From GCA-2786165 sp964625775 (lineage in GTDB: Bacteria > Pseudomonadota > Gammaproteobacteria > Legionellales > Legionellaceae), in NCBI GenBank assembly GCA_964625775.1, contig CAZVEH010000009.1:1-55950 (forward strand): DNA of 55,950 bases, given 5' to 3'. How positions within the stretch are numbered: the first letter of the stretch is position 1; every line of letters starts with the position of its first letter. Under the pieces are notes generated by a model. That model was not told the origin of the DNA, did no database searches, and worked only from the letters and a program-made list of their open reading frames with translations. A program made the position numbers and the translations under genes. Of this stretch, positions 25,834 through 36,100 are shown one piece after another.

Positions 25834-27687
25834 ATGACAAACCAGACTCAGGTATCCACATTAACTGCCCGTCAAATTTTAAAAAACTATTATGGCTATG
25901 ATGAATTTCGCGGACCTCAAGAAAACATCATTCAGGATTTGGTCAACGGTCAGGATTTACTGGTCCTCATGCCAACGGGCGGAGGCAAGTCATTATGCTA
26001 CCAAATCCCCTCGTTATTGCGACACGGTGTAGGCATTGTCGTATCACCGCTGATCGCATTAATGGAAGATCAAGTCACTGCTTTAACGCTACTTGGGATT
26101 CGAGCGGCGTATTACAACTCCTCCCTCACCAGTCAACAAGCCAGAGAAGTTTTGGCGCGATTACACGCCAATGATCTTGATCTGCTCTATATCGCTCCTG
26201 AACGGTTACTCAGTCATACCTTTTTAGAACGCCTAGAAGAGTGTTCCATTGCTTTATTTGCCATCGATGAAGCCCATTGTATTTCTCAATGGGGTCATGA
26301 TTTTCGCCCCGAATACGCTGCGCTTGGCGCACTCAAAGCACATTTTCCGCAACACCCTATCATCGCTTTGACTGCCACGGCCGATTTGCAAACACAGAAA
26401 GATATTGTTGCAAAATTACACTATACGCCAAAAGCTTATGTCGCCTCATTCAATCGACCCAACATATATTACCAAGTAGTCCCTAAGCAAAACCCTTTCA
26501 AACAAGTCCAACACTTTTTACAATCACAGCCCCAGCAGTCTGGTATCATCTATTGCTCCACACGGGCAAATGTGGAAAAACTAGTCACCAAACTCCAAGC
26601 AGCGCAGTACCGGGCACGAGGATACCATGCTGGATTATCCCACCAAGATCGCAGAGAGGTACAAACCTTATTTCGTTACGATCAAGTTGATATTGTGGTT
26701 GCAACCATTGCGTTTGGTATGGGCATCGACAAACCGAATGTACGATTTGTTTTACACTATGACTTACCGAAAAATATTGAAAGTTACTATCAAGAAACAG
26801 GGCGCGCAGGACGAGATGGATTACAAGCTCGTGCATTTATGCTATTTGACCCAGCCGACAGCGCGCGATTACGTGGCTGGATCAATACCTTACCTATCGA
26901 GTCCCAACAACGCATTGAACATCACAAATTGAACCATATGATCGCGTTTGCAACCGCAACCCATTGTCGTCGTCAAATTTTATTACGCTATTTTGATGAA
27001 GAACTCACCCAACCCTGCGGCACATGCGACGTGTGTGATCATCCACCCACAACAATAGATGCCACCATTGCAGTACAGAAATTTTTATCGTGCGTTTATC
27101 GATTGAAACAAAACTATGGCTTAAATCACGTAATTGATGTGTTGCGTGGTAGTGAATCAGAAAAAATCAAACAAATGGGTCACCAACACCTATCTACCTA
27201 TGGTATCGGCAAAGATCAGTCTGATGGCTATTGGCGACATCTTGCTTGGCAATTGATTCACCGCAATTATTGCGCCCAAGACACCGAGCATTTCAATGTG
27301 CTGAGACTTACCGCCAAGGCCAAAGATGTGTTAGTACACCATAAAGCAATCTTCCTAACCGAATTACCACCGGCAGTGAAATCGTCCATCAGCAAAACCA
27401 AAGCCAGTGCCGAACCCATGGCTTCGAATCCCCTATTTGAACGTTTACGGGCATTACGTCGTCGTTTGGCCGATGAAGAATCCAAACCATCATTTTTAAT
27501 TTTTAGCGATGCAACACTCCATGATATGATCCGAGTCAAGCCCAAAACCCTTGAACAAATGCTCTCTGTCTCGGGGATAGGTCAGCATAAACTGACTCAG
27601 TATGGATCCTTTTTTTTAGAGCTCTTGCAAAGCACTGATATACCCGAAGAGCACACGAAGCGCGAATGCCTAGAACCCATTGAATGA
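25834..27687 (+). CDS. recQ: ATP-dependent DNA helicase RecQ
   Basis: 3'-5' DNA helicase for recombination and fork repair. Motif I is MPTGGGKSLCYQIP, motif II IDEAHCISQWGHDFRPEY, and motif VI contains QETGRAGRDG. A zinc-binding cluster (CRRQILLRYF...CGTCDVC), the RQC winged helix and a C-terminal HRDC domain (about residues 530-605) follow, so all standard RecQ parts are present in 617 residues. The ribosome binding site is weak. The mrp gene begins just after its stop and is likely co-transcribed. Confidence 0.96.
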   Translation: MTNQTQVSTLTARQILKNYYGYDEFRGPQENIIQDLVNGQDLLVLMPTGGGKSLCYQIPSLLRHGVGIVVSPLIALMEDQVTALTLLGIRAAYYNSSLTSQQAREVLARLHANDLDLLYIAPERLLSHTFLERLEECSIALFAIDEAHCISQWGHDFRPEYAALGALKAHFPQHPIIALTATADLQTQKDIVAKLHYTPKAYVASFNRPNIYYQVVPKQNPFKQVQHFLQSQPQQSGIIYCSTRANVEKLVTKLQAAQYRARGYHAGLSHQDRREVQTLFRYDQVDIVVATIAFGMGIDKPNVRFVLHYDLPKNIESYYQETGRAGRDGLQARAFMLFDPADSARLRGWINTLPIESQQRIEHHKLNHMIAFATATHCRRQILLRYFDEELTQPCGTCDVCDHPPTTIDATIAVQKFLSCVYRLKQNYGLNHVIDVLRGSESEKIKQMGHQHLSTYGIGKDQSDGYWRHLAWQLIHRNYCAQDTEHFNVLRLTAKAKDVLVHHKAIFLTELPPAVKSSISKTKASAEPMASNPLFERLRALRRRLADEESKPSFLIFSDATLHDMIRVKPKTLEQMLSVSGIGQHKLTQYGSFFLELLQSTDIPEEHTKRECLEPIE

Positions 27688-27688
27688 G

Positions 27689-28744
27689 ATGAACATGACT
27701 TTAGAACACACGATCACCCATACGCCAGATACGCTACTCAATCTAAGCTTAGATGAGTTGGGTCTGCGGCCTGATATTCAAATTCAAGACAATAATCTGC
27801 ATCTCAGCCTGCAAGCCGCTTATCCCATTGCATTTCTTGAGCAATCTTTGAAAGACGCACTGAGCACACAATTACCTCAATACCACATTCATATCCACAC
27901 ACAACAAACCATTCGTCCGCATCAAACGCAATTACCGGGGCAAGGTTTACGAGGGGTCAAAAACATCATTGCCATTGGCTCTGGAAAAGGAGGTGTAGGA
28001 AAGTCTACTGTAGCCGTCAACTTGGCAACCGGCTTAAGTCGATTAGGAGCGCGAGTGGGTTTATTGGATGCAGATATTTATGGGCCTAGCGTGCCGTTGA
28101 TGCTTGGCCAAGTCCCCCAGGTCCAAATTCAAGATGATAGGTATTTGCCTGTATCTGTGCATGGCATTGAAGCCATGTCGATTGGATATTTGACCCAATC
28201 GGATACTGCGCTCATTTGGCGGGGCCCCATGTTAGCCAAGTCTTTGATTCAAATGCTGGATCTCACATTGTGGCATGATTTAGATTATTTATGCATTGAT
28301 TTACCTCCGGGCACAGGCGATATTCAACTCAGCTTGGTGCAAAAAATCCCCGTGGCAGGCGCTATCATTGTGACTACACCCCAACAAATTGCGACATTAG
28401 ACGCACAAAAAGCCATGCAAATGTTTGCAAAAACCAATATTCATACCTTGGGTCTTATTGAAAACATGTCACAGCATCGTTGTAGCCAATGCGGGCATCA
28501 CGAAAGCATTTTTGGTCAAGGCGGCGCGCAACGCCTGGCACACGACTATAATTGTTCATTATTAGGACATCTCCCACTGGACGCTCGCATTGGCCACGAG
28601 GCCGAGCAGGGTCAACCTTCAGCGTTGTCGCAGAATATCGATCTTGCAAAGCTTTTGTTGGTGACCGCACTTAACGTCGCTAAGGAACTGAGCCACCGAC
28701 CCTTGAATTATGCCGATAAAATACCCCCTGTGGTCAGGGGGTAA
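27689..28744 (+). CDS. mrp: Iron-sulfur cluster carrier ATPase Mrp/ApbC
   Basis: P-loop scaffold that carries Fe-S clusters to target enzymes. An N-terminal MIP18-like segment (first 80 residues) precedes GSGKGGVGKSTVAVNLATGL, the deviant Walker A of this family, then LLDADIYGPSVPLMLG, and a CSQCG pair late in the protein that binds the cluster. About 351 residues, normal. Starts considered: TTG at 27680 (overlapping recQ), ATG 27689 and ATG 27695; I chose 27689. It is followed six bases later by the oxygenase-like gene. Confidence 0.94.
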   Translation: MNMTLEHTITHTPDTLLNLSLDELGLRPDIQIQDNNLHLSLQAAYPIAFLEQSLKDALSTQLPQYHIHIHTQQTIRPHQTQLPGQGLRGVKNIIAIGSGKGGVGKSTVAVNLATGLSRLGARVGLLDADIYGPSVPLMLGQVPQVQIQDDRYLPVSVHGIEAMSIGYLTQSDTALIWRGPMLAKSLIQMLDLTLWHDLDYLCIDLPPGTGDIQLSLVQKIPVAGAIIVTTPQQIATLDAQKAMQMFAKTNIHTLGLIENMSQHRCSQCGHHESIFGQGGAQRLAHDYNCSLLGHLPLDARIGHEAEQGQPSALSQNIDLAKLLLVTALNVAKELSHRPLNYADKIPPVVRG

Positions 28745-28750
28745 TACAAC

Positions 28751-29410
28751 ATGACCTCGGACAATCCGTTAAACCACACTCAAACACCCTCGCACATCAT
28801 TTTAAAACAGGTTTTATCTCAAGAATATTGCCAAATACTGAGTGATTACGCGAAATTTAAAGCAAAAATCCATCCTAACATCAAAAAAAATATCGATCCC
28901 TTGGATCATGTACACCGTGAATATGGTGATCCAATGATGGAATTATTATTAGAAAAACTGCATCCCTTAGTCCAACAGGCAGTCGGTCAACCATTGTGGC
29001 CAAGTTTATCGTTTTACTATGTGTATACCCATGGCAATCAATTACAAAAACACAAAGATCGCAGTTCTTGCCAATGGGTTGCCGGTTTATGCATCGGAGC
29101 AGATGAATCTTGGCCCTTAGTCTTAAATATTGAAAACAGCCCGCAAGAAATCGTGTTGGACTGTGGTGATCTCCTGATTTTCAAAGGTCATGACATCGAA
29201 CACTGGCGAGAACCCTTCCCCGGACAATGGTTTGTGTCAGCCATTTTGGGCTATGTAGAACAAGACGGTCCTTTTGCATTTCAAAAATTCGACCAACGCC
29301 CATCATTAGGCAAGCCCCATATCGGCATGTTTTGGTGGATGTGGGGCTGCTTCAAGCACAATATCATGAGACAGATGCGAAGATTCTCTGCTAACACAGC
29401 AAACAATTAA
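28751..29410 (+). CDS. 2OG-Fe(II) oxygenase-like protein
   Basis: 219 residues. The order QLQKHKDR (an HxD pair for iron) ... GDLLIFKGHDIEHWREP (distal histidine) within a double-stranded beta-helix-like stretch (YYVYTHGNQ, SWPLVLNIE) matches 2-oxoglutarate/iron dioxygenases. No signal peptide or membrane segment. Substrate unknown; it may hydroxylate a protein, nucleic acid or small molecule. Situated six bases after mrp, so iron-sulfur and iron-dependent functions share a transcript, which may be coincidental. The final 25 residues are basic and tryptophan/methionine-rich. Confidence 0.72.
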   Translation: MTSDNPLNHTQTPSHIILKQVLSQEYCQILSDYAKFKAKIHPNIKKNIDPLDHVHREYGDPMMELLLEKLHPLVQQAVGQPLWPSLSFYYVYTHGNQLQKHKDRSSCQWVAGLCIGADESWPLVLNIENSPQEIVLDCGDLLIFKGHDIEHWREPFPGQWFVSAILGYVEQDGPFAFQKFDQRPSLGKPHIGMFWWMWGCFKHNIMRQMRRFSANTANN

Positions 29411-29472
29411 AGCAATTGCAGGCCAATTTAAAAAAACATATAATGCCCAAAATAAATCCAGGAGACAGCACC

Positions 29473-30549
29473 ATGACTACGTTCACAGATAAGGCACGCG
29501 GTAGATTTTATGCTTATATCGCCAATAATCCATTAAACCTTACTTTGCAACAAGGTGATCCGATGCGAGAAAAAATGCAGGATTACCTACGGTCCATCCA
29601 ATCTCAAGCGCGAACAACTAGCGCAATGCCAGCAGGCACAACGTCGAGCGGGGATGTGCCGATTGCAGAACCTGTTTATGCCAGTTTCTCTGCACCACAA
29701 CAACGGGATGAACCCAACTTACCGCAAGTTGTACATCATCACCATTCTTCTGACAACTTTTGGTTTTGGATGTGGCTGACCAGTCGTAACAGTTCGCAAC
29801 CTCAGAACATTTACATCAACTCCGATCAGAGTACAAATCATACAAGCAGAAACGGCTCTTCTAATAGCAATGAGTCACCACCTAGCTTCAAAGATTGGGC
29901 AATGATTCTTCTACTAGTCGGTGTTGCCGTTTTACCTGCTATCGGTGCCAGTGCGTATTTGCTAGGCGAGGTCGTGAATAATTTTCAAAGACTTTATTAT
30001 AATGAAGGCTACCTCCAAGCAGGACTGGGCTTTGCTAATTTGGCTTTGAGTATGGCATTGGGTATTCAGATCGTTGATTACTTATTGGCCAATACAATTA
30101 CTGCTATGTGTGTCAGTGCTGGTTTTTCCAATCCAGTTGGCTGGAGTTTTTTGCTACTCACAACATTGACGCTCATCACGGCTGGCATCCTGAATCTTTT
30201 GCAACAAAACTCGCTGTATGCCATAAACGCTTGCTTTTATCAAAAAACAGCCCTCTATCCCGAAGAGCCGCATCGTTTTAGTTTAGATGCAGATCAAGCC
30301 AGTTACTTACCCAAAGACATTGATCCAGAAAAAGTACGCATTGCCATCACAGCCATTCAACACGATATGCCCAAACCAGGTATACTGCGTTACAATCCTT
30401 TTTTCTTAGGAAAATCTGCCTCAGAAAAATTACAGAAAATCAGAAGCTTACGTATGCATGGCCAAGTCAATTACGAGACCACGATTGGATCAAAAGAACA
30501 GCACAATCAGGAAACACTGCATTTTACCACTGCAAGCTTAAGCAGGTAA
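29473..30549 (+). CDS. Multi-pass membrane protein of unknown function
   Basis: Unrecognised. The ATG at 29473 follows CAGGAGA at six-base spacing, so the open sequence upstream of it is not used. About 358 residues: a polar N-terminal 120 with a HHHH run, an FWFWMWL patch and a serine/asparagine-rich linker; three or four hydrophobic helices between about residues 130 and 250; and a soluble C-terminal domain with KPGILRYNPFFLG. No signal peptide. Such architecture occurs in secreted membrane-inserting effectors of intracellular bacteria, but nothing here proves secretion. It ends close to the palindromic repeat array and assembly gap. Confidence 0.72.
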   Translation: MTTFTDKARGRFYAYIANNPLNLTLQQGDPMREKMQDYLRSIQSQARTTSAMPAGTTSSGDVPIAEPVYASFSAPQQRDEPNLPQVVHHHHSSDNFWFWMWLTSRNSSQPQNIYINSDQSTNHTSRNGSSNSNESPPSFKDWAMILLLVGVAVLPAIGASAYLLGEVVNNFQRLYYNEGYLQAGLGFANLALSMALGIQIVDYLLANTITAMCVSAGFSNPVGWSFLLLTTLTLITAGILNLLQQNSLYAINACFYQKTALYPEEPHRFSLDADQASYLPKDIDPEKVRIAITAIQHDMPKPGILRYNPFFLGKSASEKLQKIRSLRMHGQVNYETTIGSKEQHNQETLHFTTASLSR

Positions 30550-30560
30550 GCCTAACGAAG

Positions 30561-30830
30561 CATCCATCTCGAAGGCTTACTTCATTCAAGACGCCACTAA
30601 GGCAGCTCCTNNNNNNNNNNNNNNNNNNNNNNNNNNNNNNNNNNNNNNNNNNNNNNNNNNNNNNNNNNNNNNNNNNNNNNNNNNNNNNNNNNNNNNNNNN
30701 NNNNNNNNNNAAGGCAGCTCCTCAGGGCGAACGAGTCATCACAACCGTTCGGCCTGAGGAGGATGCGGAACATCCGTCTCGAAGGCACCCTTTAAGAGGC
30801 GGCCTAAGGCCGCTCCTCGGAGGGAATGGG
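30561..30830. repeat. Tandem palindromic repeat array containing an assembly gap
   Basis: AAGGCAGCTCCT occurs just before (30599-30610) and just after (30711-30722) the run of Ns, and AAGGCCGCTCCTCGG again at 30806, giving a unit of about 95 bases. CATCC[A/G]TCTCGAAGGC also repeats (30561 and 30771). Inside a unit, CCTCAGGGCGAACG pairs with CGTTCGGCCTGAGG (30719-30759) and GGCGGCCTAAGGCCGC is another stem. The array therefore consists of REP-like palindromes. The region 30550-30886 otherwise holds no gene. Confidence 0.75.
30611..30710. other. Assembly gap (100 N)
   Basis: Exactly 100 Ns, the usual placeholder for a gap of unknown size. Identical 12-base sequence on both sides shows the assembly broke inside a tandem repeat, so the true number of units is unknown. 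Confidence 0.98.
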
Positions 30831-30886
30831 TGAGTAGTTACTGCAAATTTTTGAGGAGTCACTGTGGCTTGACTTTAAACCATTAC

Positions 30887-33073
30887 TTATCTCTTCTGGG
30901 ACTTTGACCCATAGCCTGAGTTATCAACAAAAGAGTCATCGCCAGACCGTGTTGAATTGGTAAACATACCGAGTGTCTTGTTATGGAGAGGGTGAGCTGC
31001 TTCGAGACTTTTACTGAAAAATTGCGCTAACTTTGAAGATTCTCTTGCACTTAATGAATCGGTGAATCCACGGATCTCACTCATTATTTGAGCAAATATT
31101 GGCTCATTTTTTTGGTCCTTAGCGTTTTTTAGAGGAATATAAGCTCGTTCAGGTATATTCGAATCAGATGCTAAATCTTGTCTCGTTGTCAGTGTCGCCG
31201 CTAGTTCATCCGTTAATGAAGTTGCGTACTGCTGCAATTTTTCCGCTTTTTCGCACACTTTTTTATGATTAGCATTCTTGGGATCAAGGACATCAAACGC
31301 ATCAGTTTGAACATCTTTAAGGTCAAACAATATCTCCTGAAGTTCTTGCTGACGTTTAGCAAGAGGGCCATTCATAAACTCATCAATGTGATTAGCAAAA
31401 GTACCTTGATCAATCTTATCTAGTTTACCTTGGAAACTGACCAGATTTTTACCGATTTGGTTGTAAAGTTCCTGCAATCGATTAATTTCCGCTCTGACAG
31501 ATTTCACTGAGTTAAGAACTTCTTGCTGTTTTGGAGCAGGTTGTTTCGTATTATTTAATTCAAGCGTCACCCTTTCTCCAATTGCATCATACAGCGAGCG
31601 TTGCTCTTCACTCAAGCGCTTTGCACCCAGCGTACTTTGATACTTATGAGCCAGGATTCTGTGAAGTGCTTTTTGCAGAAACACAGCGTCTGCTTTGAAA
31701 GAGCGATTAGAACGGTCGTTTTCTATATTTGCTTCAAGAGACTGAATACAATCTTTAAGATGTTCAATAACGGTTTTTTCCTCTGGAGTATCGGATACCT
31801 GGGGCAGATCGCCGGGGAAAGCTATCTCAGGTAATGTAACTTCGTTATTCTGACTTGCAAGCTGTTCAATATCAGCTGTTATTTTTTTTAAGGTATCTTG
31901 CATGGCTTGTTTGGTTACTTCGCGATTATGCCAAAACTGATCCACCTCAGAGTCCACTTCCTCAAGTTCTTTTTGTGAATCATACACCAACTCACTGGGT
32001 TCATGATTCTTCTGGGGGGCGGTGACTTTAGGCTCTTTTTCTTTTGCGATAAGAGTCTCGGCACGTCGTTTATTTTCAATCAAATTATCAAGTCCAGCTC
32101 GAAAAAATTCATTCTTTTGCAATCCAGTAATCGCATACAATGTTTTAGATTCTTCGCTTGAATAAAACCAACTGACCATCCAATTGTACCAACTGCTATC
32201 GTATTCTTTAACTGCATGAGCTAAGAGGTCACCATCTCCAGTATCGAGATACGCACTAATATTATTCATGATAGCTTCTCTAGCTGGATTGTTACCCTTA
32301 TAATTCTTAATTCTTGTTTTGATGGCCGAAACAACATCTGCGACCAGCTCATTTGCGTCACGTCGATCAGCATGATGTTTAACTTGTATTTGTAAGTCGG
32401 CAAATATTTTTAATGCTGTAAACAATTTTATGAATGACAAGTCTACTTCGGTATGAAGTTGAGCATGTTCATTTTTGCTGTGTACGAGAGAGGCCAACTT
32501 CAAGAATTTTTCTGCTTTTAAGGGCGCGTTTTTTTGACCGAAAATATCTAAGCCAAAACTGCTTTTGGCAAATAAAGCAGGGAACAAGCTCTTCAACGAC
32601 CGCATATCTCGAGAGTCAAAAGTACACAGGTGAATATAGGCTTTGCCATTATAATAGCGTAATGCGCCTGTTTTGGTGTTTAAAAAATAGCCTTTCTTTG
32701 GGTTTTCGGGATTGTTATCGCCTAGATCTTGATAGATTCTGAGATCAGAGTGAAAATGGTTCAAAACGTCTTTTTTAATTTCATTCCATGTCAATGTATT
32801 GCTAGAACTCAGTTTGTTTGAATACTGGTTTAATTTTTTTCTCAAATTGGAGAAGTCTGTTGTATGATTATCGCTGGAATCGATTGGTTTGTGGTTTTCA
32901 TTGATATATTGCTCAATTTCAGAAATTTCACTCAAATACCCTGCAAGCTCAATATCCCGTTTCAGGGGGTAGTCATTCCAAAATACACGATACAGATAAT
33001 CACGAATACCCCAATCCAAAAATCTATTATCTATGAATTTATCGATTTTTCCAGTGACTCGATCGTGCGACAT
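30887..33073 (-). CDS. Large coiled-coil protein, partner candidate of the giant protein
   Basis: Unrecognised, about 728 residues. The start at 33073 is chosen for GGAG six bases upstream. The N-terminal half is globular and rich in aromatic and lysine residues (FLDWGIRDYLYRVFWNDYP). From about residue 350 to 690 the sequence is heptad-like and charged (EELEEVDSEVDQFWHNREV, KLQQYATSLTDELAATL), indicating long coiled coils. The end is serine-rich and basic (NSGYGSKSQKR). No signal peptide or membrane helix. It lies 67 bases downstream of the roughly 3,000-residue SecA-like gene in the same orientation, so the two are probably one transcript and may act together. Confidence 0.78.
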   Translation of the reverse strand: MSHDRVTGKIDKFIDNRFLDWGIRDYLYRVFWNDYPLKRDIELAGYLSEISEIEQYINENHKPIDSSDNHTTDFSNLRKKLNQYSNKLSSSNTLTWNEIKKDVLNHFHSDLRIYQDLGDNNPENPKKGYFLNTKTGALRYYNGKAYIHLCTFDSRDMRSLKSLFPALFAKSSFGLDIFGQKNAPLKAEKFLKLASLVHSKNEHAQLHTEVDLSFIKLFTALKIFADLQIQVKHHADRRDANELVADVVSAIKTRIKNYKGNNPAREAIMNNISAYLDTGDGDLLAHAVKEYDSSWYNWMVSWFYSSEESKTLYAITGLQKNEFFRAGLDNLIENKRRAETLIAKEKEPKVTAPQKNHEPSELVYDSQKELEEVDSEVDQFWHNREVTKQAMQDTLKKITADIEQLASQNNEVTLPEIAFPGDLPQVSDTPEEKTVIEHLKDCIQSLEANIENDRSNRSFKADAVFLQKALHRILAHKYQSTLGAKRLSEEQRSLYDAIGERVTLELNNTKQPAPKQQEVLNSVKSVRAEINRLQELYNQIGKNLVSFQGKLDKIDQGTFANHIDEFMNGPLAKRQQELQEILFDLKDVQTDAFDVLDPKNANHKKVCEKAEKLQQYATSLTDELAATLTTRQDLASDSNIPERAYIPLKNAKDQKNEPIFAQIMSEIRGFTDSLSARESSKLAQFFSKSLEAAHPLHNKTLGMFTNSTRSGDDSFVDNSGYGSKSQKR

Positions 33074-33140
33074 AATAGTCTCCATTTAGAATAGCAGTAT
33101 AAATAACTAATAGTTCACATTCTCTGATATTTCAACCCAA

Positions 33141-36100
33141 TCACTTAAAAAATTTATGCTCTCTGGTGTTGGTAATGGCTGTTTGATTTACATCTTCATT
33201 GTGATTATTTTGCGCCATAGCATGAATCTTACTGTGTAATGCCTGAGTGCTTAGATGACCAGCATACTCCCCTGCTAATCTCTGTAGATGGTCCAGTTCA
33301 AGGTGATTTAATTTTCTGGTTGCTGTAAAAAACAGCTCGCGCTTTTCGACTGAAAATTGATCATAAATAGCGCTCCAAGTATGATATGTAGCTTCATCCT
33401 CAGGCGTCACAAATGAATCTTTACTCCGAATAATGTCATGATCAAACAAAAAATCAGTAAAAGCATTGGCTGCGGTTTGCATACGGTGGATACGTTGTTG
33501 GAGCGCTTTCCCTCCATGATCAAAACCATGCTTGCCAGGCAGATCTTTCAAATCCGTGAGAACAGTTTTCACACTCACATACGGAGGCATCGACGCCAGA
33601 TAAGTTAAGAATGGCAGCTGATGATGTTCTGCAATTCTGCAGATTTTTGCTTGGAGGGCTTGATAATCTTGCTGCGTGAAGCCAGGCCTTTGACTGAGAA
33701 AATCTAATAATACAGTGGTCTCTTCTTTGTAGTCTAAGTTCTCCAACATCGTAGGATCCATAGTGTCTTGAACCAGGATTTCGACCAAAGACCTAATCAT
33801 TGCAGTGTCTACTTTCAACTTTTTATGATGATTAACCAGATAGTCGATGCAGCGCGTATGGGCGCTTGACTGGGTTAATCTATCTAATAAAAACACGACA
33901 TCTTCGGATTGCATCGAATGTTTACATAAATCAACCACCTGTCTTGGGAAGTCCTGCACCATTGTGAATAGTTTTTGATGCAATTCTTCAGGATAATTGT
34001 CTTGGATCAGTTCTTGAAGAAATTGGATATCAGGTGCCCCAGCTACCGCGTCGATAAAGGATTTGCTGAATTCAAGCACTGCCGCGGGCGTCTTGGGCAC
34101 ACCTGTTTTTCGTGCAAAAAACTCATTCATTCGCCCGGAGAAAGTTGCAGCGATCTCGGTATCTTCTGCCAACAATGTCATCGCAGCCACCCATGCTTGA
34201 GACGTAATGACATGACAGAGTGGATGCGAACTTACTAAAGCGGTTAAGGTGTCTAATTGCTCAGGATTAAGTTTGCTAAACGCTTTGTATAAACTATCTA
34301 GCTGCTCACTATGTTCTCCATATATTATGGCAACGAACTTTGGGTCTAAAGCAGGGTCAAAATTAGCGGCATGGCGCTGCATGCTGTTCAACCAATGTTG
34401 ATGAAAGGCGATCAGCGCTTGAGTCGAGGCTCCAACATTTCGTTCGTACTGCACAGGTTCTGGTCTAGTTTTAGGTTTAGGAGGTCGTTGGAATCGAATC
34501 CGATGTTGTAGATAAAAATCAGTTAAAATCGCCCGAGATCGCTGGCCATCACTATCTTCAGCCCAAGCTGTTTCAATTGCTTTTTTACACGTTTTCCAAG
34601 CCGCCTTAACCTTTTTTTTGTCTCTACTCGCAGATAAGCCGCTTAAATGCTCCATCACTTGCCCCGAACCTTCTGCAATTAATGCCTCTTTTTGCCGGGA
34701 TCGTTGCTTTGTCTCTTCTTGAATTTCATGTTTCAACCGCTGTAGGGTTCTGCTCAATAAATACTGTTCTTTCATGACCGGATTTTGTTTGATAATTTTC
34801 CAGATCTCTTTATCTTGATGCGTATGTTTTTCTAATTTATGTGCTAAATGCTCTGTTTCATCCGCAAGCAATTCAATATAACGCGCATTTTCCAGGAAGG
34901 GCTTACATTCTCTAATAACATCACCATAATTGATAATATCCTGGCACACCCCTGCCGCGCCATTTCGTCCTTGTCGGCCTTGCTCTTGCTTCACGATCTC
35001 GGGTGTGGTGGGATAAGTGCGGATCACTCTTAAGCCCAAGTCAAGATCATAAGGTCGAATATCCGTACCCCGCCCCATTCGAGAACTGATAGTAACAGCC
35101 CCTTGGCTGCCTGCATCTTTTACGATCTCGGCCTCGCTCAAGCCTTTTGCATTGGTGTCTATCACTAGGTTACGCATTTGACCTAAGGATGCTTGAATCA
35201 ATGTACCAAGACGTTCCACCGCCTTATCATCTTCAGCGATAATAAGGATAGGTTGATCCGGATTGTCGCGGATTGATGCTACGATAGCAGCTACATGCGC
35301 CGCCTCATCTTCTTCTGGTAGGGATTCTCCTTGACAATAGATTGGAGGTAAAAACTGCGTTTTGATCTCAAGATTCGTAGGCAGTTTTATAACACGCTCA
35401 ATGCCAAATTCATCTTTATAAAAGGCTAAAGTCTCTTTATTACCTGGGGTTCCGGTGCATGCTTCAATCTGTTGATAATAATTTTTTAATACATACCGTG
35501 TATTTAAAGACAAGGCGACTTCATTTTCAGGATCAATAAAAAAATTCGGGGTTTGGCCGGCATTGACTGCTGCTTTATTCAGGCGCACATGCAAAAATTG
35601 TTGAACCAAATCACTATAGGTGGATCCATGATATACCTGGTTATTGATCATGACCTTAGCGAAACTTATGTCTAAGGTTTCAGTATCAGAGAGTTTCTTT
35701 TGTTCTTGCATCACGCAAAAATGGACCCCTTCTTTTAAATCGTGAGCCAGATGCGCGCTTGTTAATAAGCCCAATAATTTCTGATTGCGAAGGACCAAAT
35801 CGCCAGAGGCGAGGTATTTTTGAAAAAAATTCGATTGGTCAGGAGCAATAGTTAATGCAGCGGTTTGTAGTTGCTGATATAGAGATTGTAAATCTGTTTT
35901 TTCAGAAACTTGGAAGTCTTTGGCTTTTAAGCTCTCGCGATGTTGCAGATAAAAATCATAGGCAATTTGATAGACCCATGCATCATAATTATACACACCA
36001 CTCGTCTCAGATTGGTCAGAATAATTAAATAGGGTATTTTCAGCCCGCATGATGTGATCGCCTTCATCTAAGTAAGCAACCCGATTTACGGCATGTATAT

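Noticed and set aside
25490..25901. Plus-strand open frames before recQ
   Set aside because: Mostly antisense to the acyl-CoA dehydrogenase; low complexity and no start signals.
30597..30788. Minus-strand open frame through the gap
   Set aside because: More than half its codons are Ns, and the rest is the palindromic repeat; it is an artefact.
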